Of a stretch of DNA of 64,000 bases, positions 60,470 through 64,000 are shown piece after piece; position 1 is the stretch's first letter, and each line of letters begins with the position of its first letter. The stretch comes from Peptoniphilus phoceensis (GTDB taxonomy: Bacteria; Bacillota; Clostridia; Tissierellales; Peptoniphilaceae): contig NZ_LN999808.1 of assembly GCF_001517665.2 (NCBI RefSeq), positions 186,001 through 250,000 of the forward strand, read 5' to 3'. The position numbers and the translations under genes were made by a program. The notes beneath the pieces were generated by a model. The model was not told where the DNA came from. It worked only from the letters and a program-made list of their open reading frames with translations, and ran no database searches.

Positions 60470-61714
60470 TTATTTTCCAATCATTTCTTTTAAAATTACT
60501 TCATCTGTTTCTTTCATTCCATCCATGGCAATATGTCCCACTGTTTTTATCATTTCATCTATGTCAGATTTTACAATGCCATCGCCTGCTTTAAAAGAAT
60601 TGCCAGCTTTTGCTTGTTTGTAAGCTAAAAATGCCATTTTTAAACTGGAAGCAATTTTTATAGCACAAGATTCCTTTGCACCATCGCAAATTATTCCAGA
60701 ATTTGTTGCAAGAGCATTTGTAAGAATTTCCTTAATAAGATCTTTTTCTTCATCTCTCATAAAAGCAAGGCCACAAACTGAAGCAGATGCAGCAGAAACA
60801 ACTCCACAATAAGCTGAAAGTTCTCCTATTCCCTCTTTTATATAAAGACCTATTAAATTTGCAAAAATAAGGGATCTATAAAGTTTATCTTTTTCGATTT
60901 CATGATCTTTGGCATAAATAATAATTGGAACAGAAACTGTTATACCTTGATTTCCGGATCCAGAATTTATAACAACAGGCTTTTCACAACCAGACATTCT
61001 TGCATCAGACCCTGCAGCAGCATAGGCAACAAGCTTTTCAGTATATTTATCAGCTGCATCTTCTAGAACCATCTTGCCTATATTTGCACCCCAAGGATTT
61101 TCAATTCCCTCTTTTGCAATTGCATAATTATATTCAATTTCCTTATCCAAGACATCTACAATATCTTCATAATTTCCATTTTTCGCAAAATCATAAATAT
61201 TATCAAAGGAGAGTTCAATTTCATTTTCCACTTCCCTATCTTCATCCTTTTTTTCAAAAAGAATTTTGTCGTTTAAACTTTCATAAATAATATTTGTGTG
61301 GAAATCCTTTATAATTACTTGAGATTTTTTGTCACCCTTCTCCATGGAAACATCTATGTAAAGTCCTTTTTTTTCGTGAAGAAGTTCTATATCACAAAGT
61401 CCCTTATCTATTAATTCATCTAAGTAATTTAATTTTGTCTTATCAATATCTGATAGGACTTCAAGCTTTTTTGTATAGTCACCCAAAAAAGCTCCAGCAG
61501 CAAGAGAAATTTCTATTCCTTTTCTTCCTTCAGTTGCTGGGACTTTTACGCTGTTTACATTTTTTATTATATTGCCCGATAACCTAGCTTTAATTTTTTC
61601 TGGATCTTCTCCCAAAATAAATCTCGCACGACTAGCTGCATAAGCCAAGGCTATGGGCTCAGTACAGCCAAAAGCAGCTACCATTTTTTCCCTTAAAAAA
61701 TCATTATATTCCAT
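60470..61714 (-). CDS. L-cysteine desulfidase family protein (UPF0597)
   Basis: A 414-aa enzyme of the UPF0597/CyuA (YhaM) family, which breaks L-cysteine to pyruvate, ammonia and sulfide. Family features: AFGCTEPIALAYAAS (about 14-28), NSGSGNQGITVSVPI (about 249-263), ELSAYCGVVSAASAS and GIICDGAKESCAIKIA with conserved cysteines for an iron-sulfur site. Length is normal. AGGAG precedes the ATG. It could supply energy and sulfide in an amino-acid-fermenting anaerobe. Confidence 0.93.
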   Translation of the reverse strand: MEYNDFLREKMVAAFGCTEPIALAYAASRARFILGEDPEKIKARLSGNIIKNVNSVKVPATEGRKGIEISLAAGAFLGDYTKKLEVLSDIDKTKLNYLDELIDKGLCDIELLHEKKGLYIDVSMEKGDKKSQVIIKDFHTNIIYESLNDKILFEKKDEDREVENEIELSFDNIYDFAKNGNYEDIVDVLDKEIEYNYAIAKEGIENPWGANIGKMVLEDAADKYTEKLVAYAAAGSDARMSGCEKPVVINSGSGNQGITVSVPIIIYAKDHEIEKDKLYRSLIFANLIGLYIKEGIGELSAYCGVVSAASASVCGLAFMRDEEKDLIKEILTNALATNSGIICDGAKESCAIKIASSLKMAFLAYKQAKAGNSFKAGDGIVKSDIDEMIKTVGHIAMDGMKETDEVILKEMIGK

Positions 61715-61798
61715 AAAAAATCTCCTTTTAATAAACTTAACTTATTTATATTATAACAAAATAAGATAGGCTTTTCCTAATATTAAATTTCTGATTTT

Positions 61799-61830
61799 AT
61801 AAAAAAACTTCCTACTTTTTTAGCAGGAAG
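61799..61830 (-). terminator. Terminator of glpK
   Basis: Minus strand: CTTCCT / AGGAAG stem, 11-nt loop, seven T. Confidence 0.8.
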
Positions 61831-61867
61831 CTGTAAATTAATATTTTTAATTTTATATTTTACAAAT

Positions 61868-63355
61868 TTATTTTGCCCAATTCATGGAATATTTTATGGC
61901 TTCGTGCCATCTTGAAATTTTTTCTCTTCTTTCATCTTCATCCATGTCTGGATCAAATTTTTTGTCTATATCGTTATTTTCTTTAATTTCATCTGTATTT
62001 TTCCAAAAACCAACTGCCAAGCCTGCCATGTAGCAAGCTCCAAGAGCTGTTAATTCTACAATTTTTGGTCTTTCTATGTGGACATCAACAATATCTGATA
62101 AAAATTTCATCAAGAAATTATTTTTGCTAACTCCTCCGTCAACTGTGAGAGACTTTATTTTTGTATTTGAGTCTTCCTGCATTGCCTTTATTACATCACA
62201 GCTTAAATAGCCTATTGATTCTAAGGCAGCTCTTACTATGTGATATTTATTTACTGAGCCTGTAAGACCAACTATGGACCCCCTGGCATATTGATCCCAA
62301 TAAGGTGCACCTAGTCCTGTAAAAGCTGGTATGAAATAACAGTCATTGGTATCTTCAACTTTATTTGCCATATATTCTGAATCATCTGCTTGGTCTATTA
62401 TTCTCAAATTGTCGCGTAAAAAGTCAATACAGGATCCTGCTTCAAAGATTGAACCTTCAAGAGCGTATTTTATTTTTCCATCCATAGCCCAGGCTATAGT
62501 CGTCACAAGTCCATTTTGTGATCTTATAAGTTCATCTCCTGTATTCATTAATATAAAGGCACCTGTTCCAAAGGTTGATTTTGCCATTCCCTTTTCAAAA
62601 GAAGCTGTTCCAAAAAGTGATGACTGTTGATCTCCTATTGCTCCTGCAATTGGTATTTCACATCCCAAATATTTTGATTTAGATTTTCCATAAACTTCGC
62701 TAGAATTTTTTATTTCTGGAAGCATGGATTTTGGTATATCAAATATTTCTAAAAGTTCTTCATCCCACTTTTTTTCTTTTATGTTAAAGAGCATAGTTCT
62801 CGATGCATTGGTGTAGTCAGTTATGTGAACTTCTCCATCTGTAAGTTTGTAGATGAGATAAGTTTCTACTGTTCCAAAAAGGAGTTCTCCTTTTTCTGCC
62901 ATTTCTCTTGCTCCCTCAACATTTTCCAGAATCCATCTTATTTTTGTAGCTGAAAAATAAGGGTCTATTACTAGTCCTGTCTTTTCTTTAATTTTTTCTT
63001 CAAGACCTTTTTCTTTTAATTCTTCACAATATTTTGAAGTTCTCTTGCACTGCCAAACAATTGCATTGTAAATTGGCTCCATAGTTTTTTTGTTCCAGAC
63101 AATTGTTGTTTCTCTTTGATTTGTTATGCCAATTGCTGCAATATCCTTTGGATCTATTTCCTTTCTAGACATTGCTTCCACTGCTGTACCTATTTGCTTT
63201 GACCAAAGATCGTCTGGCTCTTCTTCCACATAACCAGGTTTTGGAAAGTGTTTAATTAAATCTTTTTGTGCTACTGAAACTGGATTTCCCTTTTTATCAA
63301 AAATTATAGTTCTAGCAGATGTAGTACCTGCATCAAAAGCCATTATGTATTTCAT
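61868..63355 (-). CDS. glpK: Glycerol kinase
   Basis: Phosphorylates glycerol to glycerol-3-phosphate with ATP, FGGY family, 495 aa. Motifs: [15 protein letters not shown] at the start, [51 protein letters not shown], and the FGGY signature region [18 protein letters not shown]. No glpF or glpD is adjacent. Monocistronic with a terminator. Confidence 0.96.
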   Translation of the reverse strand: MKYIMAFDAGTTSARTIIFDKKGNPVSVAQKDLIKHFPKPGYVEEEPDDLWSKQIGTAVEAMSRKEIDPKDIAAIGITNQRETTIVWNKKTMEPIYNAIVWQCKRTSKYCEELKEKGLEEKIKEKTGLVIDPYFSATKIRWILENVEGAREMAEKGELLFGTVETYLIYKLTDGEVHITDYTNASRTMLFNIKEKKWDEELLEIFDIPKSMLPEIKNSSEVYGKSKSKYLGCEIPIAGAIGDQQSSLFGTASFEKGMAKSTFGTGAFILMNTGDELIRSQNGLVTTIAWAMDGKIKYALEGSIFEAGSCIDFLRDNLRIIDQADDSEYMANKVEDTNDCYFIPAFTGLGAPYWDQYARGSIVGLTGSVNKYHIVRAALESIGYLSCDVIKAMQEDSNTKIKSLTVDGGVSKNNFLMKFLSDIVDVHIERPKIVELTALGACYMAGLAVGFWKNTDEIKENNDIDKKFDPDMDEDERREKISRWHEAIKYSMNWAK

Positions 63356-63430
63356 CTTATCACCAAGTTTATTATAACATTAATGATTTTTTTAGGCTCT
63401 CTTTTTGCAATTTATCTTTGATTTTAGAAG

Positions 63431-63439
63431 TGCTATAAT
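63431..63439 (+). promoter_or_regulatory. Extended -10 promoter element of tRNA-Thr
   Basis: TGC-TATAAT (TATAAT 63434-63439), 15 nt before the tRNA; the -35 is weak. Confidence 0.5.
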
Positions 63440-63454
63440 TATTTTATCTTATTT

Positions 63455-63530
63455 GCTGATATGGCTCAGTTGGTAGAGCAATTGCTTCGTAATCAATAGG
63501 TCGGCGGTTCGACTCCGCCTATCAGCTCCA
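63455..63530 (+). tRNA. tRNA-Thr (anticodon CGT)
   Basis: 76 nt with acceptor stem GCTGATA/TATCAGC, loop TTCGTAA giving anticodon CGT at 63488-63490, GGTTCGACTCC T-arm and an encoded CCA. The last anticodon-stem pair is a C-T mismatch. It reads ACG codons. Confidence 0.95.
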
Positions 63531-63537
63531 CAAAAAA

Positions 63538-63571
63538 AGTGTCAGATTTTTTATTCTGACACTCTTTTTTT
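63538..63571. terminator. Bidirectional terminator after tRNA-Thr
   Basis: 9-bp perfect stem AGTGTCAGA / TCTGACACT, loop of 8, T runs on both strands; it serves tRNA-Thr and the convergent gene. Confidence 0.9.
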
Positions 63572-63944
63572 ATTTATCTTTTTCTTTTTTCTCGTCAATT
63601 CTTTCTATGGAAACTGTTTCTATAACTCCACCAGTTGCCATTTTAACAATTTGGAAGATATAATCTCCATCTTCAACTATTACTCCAACTTCAGCTTCTT
63701 CTGCATTTTTTATAAGAAGTGCTGAAACATAACCTCCAATTGTAGTTGCTGTTCCAGGTTCAATATCAAATCCATACCTCTTGTTTAAAATCTTTAGAGG
63801 AGTTGAAGCAGAATATTCATTTTCTTCACCTTGAATACTATCCATACTTACTCCTGTTAACAAGAATTTTCTAACAGCAAAGAGTACTGCTATGGCGATT
63901 GTTGCTATAAGTAAATCAAGCATTGTGTCTGAATAGACAAGCAT
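63570..63944 (-). CDS. Membrane protein with CorC/HlyC-like C-terminal domain (start uncertain)
   Basis: The frame codes for one membrane helix (LDLLIATIAIAVLFAVRKFL) and a soluble domain. Segments FDIEPGTATTIGGYVSALLI and VEDGDYIFQIVKMATGGV resemble the CorC/HlyC transporter-associated domain. No CBS or DUF21 domain is present, so it is not a complete hemolysin-like transporter. The frame is open without a stop to the window edge. ATG codons at 63944 and 63923 both lack a good ribosome binding site, and the gene may extend beyond the window. A 10-bp hairpin (63949-63972) precedes the chosen ATG. Confidence 0.6.
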   Translation of the reverse strand: MLVYSDTMLDLLIATIAIAVLFAVRKFLLTGVSMDSIQGEENEYSASTPLKILNKRYGFDIEPGTATTIGGYVSALLIKNAEEAEVGVIVEDGDYIFQIVKMATGGVIETVSIERIDEKKEKDK

Positions 63945-64000
63945 CTTTCTTGATATTACTAATAATATCAAGTGGATAATATTTGTATCTGTATGCGCTA

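Overview
The window is AT-rich DNA from a low-GC Gram-positive anaerobe. A Peptoniphilaceae genome (Anaerococcus, Peptoniphilus or Finegoldia type) is my best inference. The reasons are GGAGG-type ribosome binding sites, a YSIRK-like signal plus LPXTG-like sorting signal on a large adhesin, S-layer homology domains, UPF0597 cysteine desulfidase, a PFL/ACT pair and LCP cell-wall ligase. No outer-membrane or respiratory genes are visible. The assignment rests on gene content only.

Layout. 1-2.1 kb: tmRNA, VanZ-like and HAD genes on the minus strand, then tRNA-Pro. 2.4-6.8 kb: CstA-type carbon starvation transporter, then a CC-motif protein / MoxR AAA ATPase / VWA operon. 6.9-15 kb: alkaline phosphatase, ribosome hibernation factor, an aromatic-acid-exporter-like protein coupled to an unknown acidic protein, a YjiH transporter, and a secreted copper-amine-oxidase-N protein. 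15.2-18.7 kb: repeat-bearing cell-wall adhesin. 19-20.1 kb: rpsF-ssb-rpsR with a hairpin leader that pairs with the Shine-Dalgarno. 20.2-26.4 kb: methylglyoxal synthase, PPC protein, metalloprotease, peptidase T, LCP protein, a YaiI-glutaredoxin fusion and a nitroreductase. 26.2-31.7 kb: an unannotated 49-aa membrane protein and a five-gene operon (ACT, PFL, amino acid permease, YtcJ amidohydrolase, free-methionine sulfoxide reductase).

31.9-39.3 kb is a disturbed region. A ~111 bp copy of the 3' end of the peptidase C26 gene (33.03-33.14 kb) is repeated in the same orientation at the intact gene (38.55-38.66 kb). Between them lie an XRE regulator, an SLH-anchored phosphoesterase, a YibE/F protein and a decayed IS30 element. 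That element sits inside an older inverted-repeat-bounded structure.

39.4-50.8 kb holds transporters (MATE, a heterodimeric ABC exporter, a GntR-controlled ABC-2 system), DegV, TadA, PAP2 and phospholipase D. 50.8-54.9 kb is a copper operon: copA with a fused CopZ-like C-terminus that has its own ribosome binding site, csoR, and two paralogous lipoproteins, behind a palindromic CsoR-type operator. 54.9-64 kb holds a decayed Fic gene (nonsense codon 11 and active-site His replaced by Tyr), a hemerythrin protein, threonine aldolase, an aminotransferase coupled to a TraB/GumN protein, cysteine desulfidase, glycerol kinase, tRNA-Thr(CGT) and a membrane protein at the edge.

Start sites were adjusted where the ribosome binding site clearly favours a downstream start codon. 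No CRISPR array, rRNA operon, prophage or complete transposon was seen.
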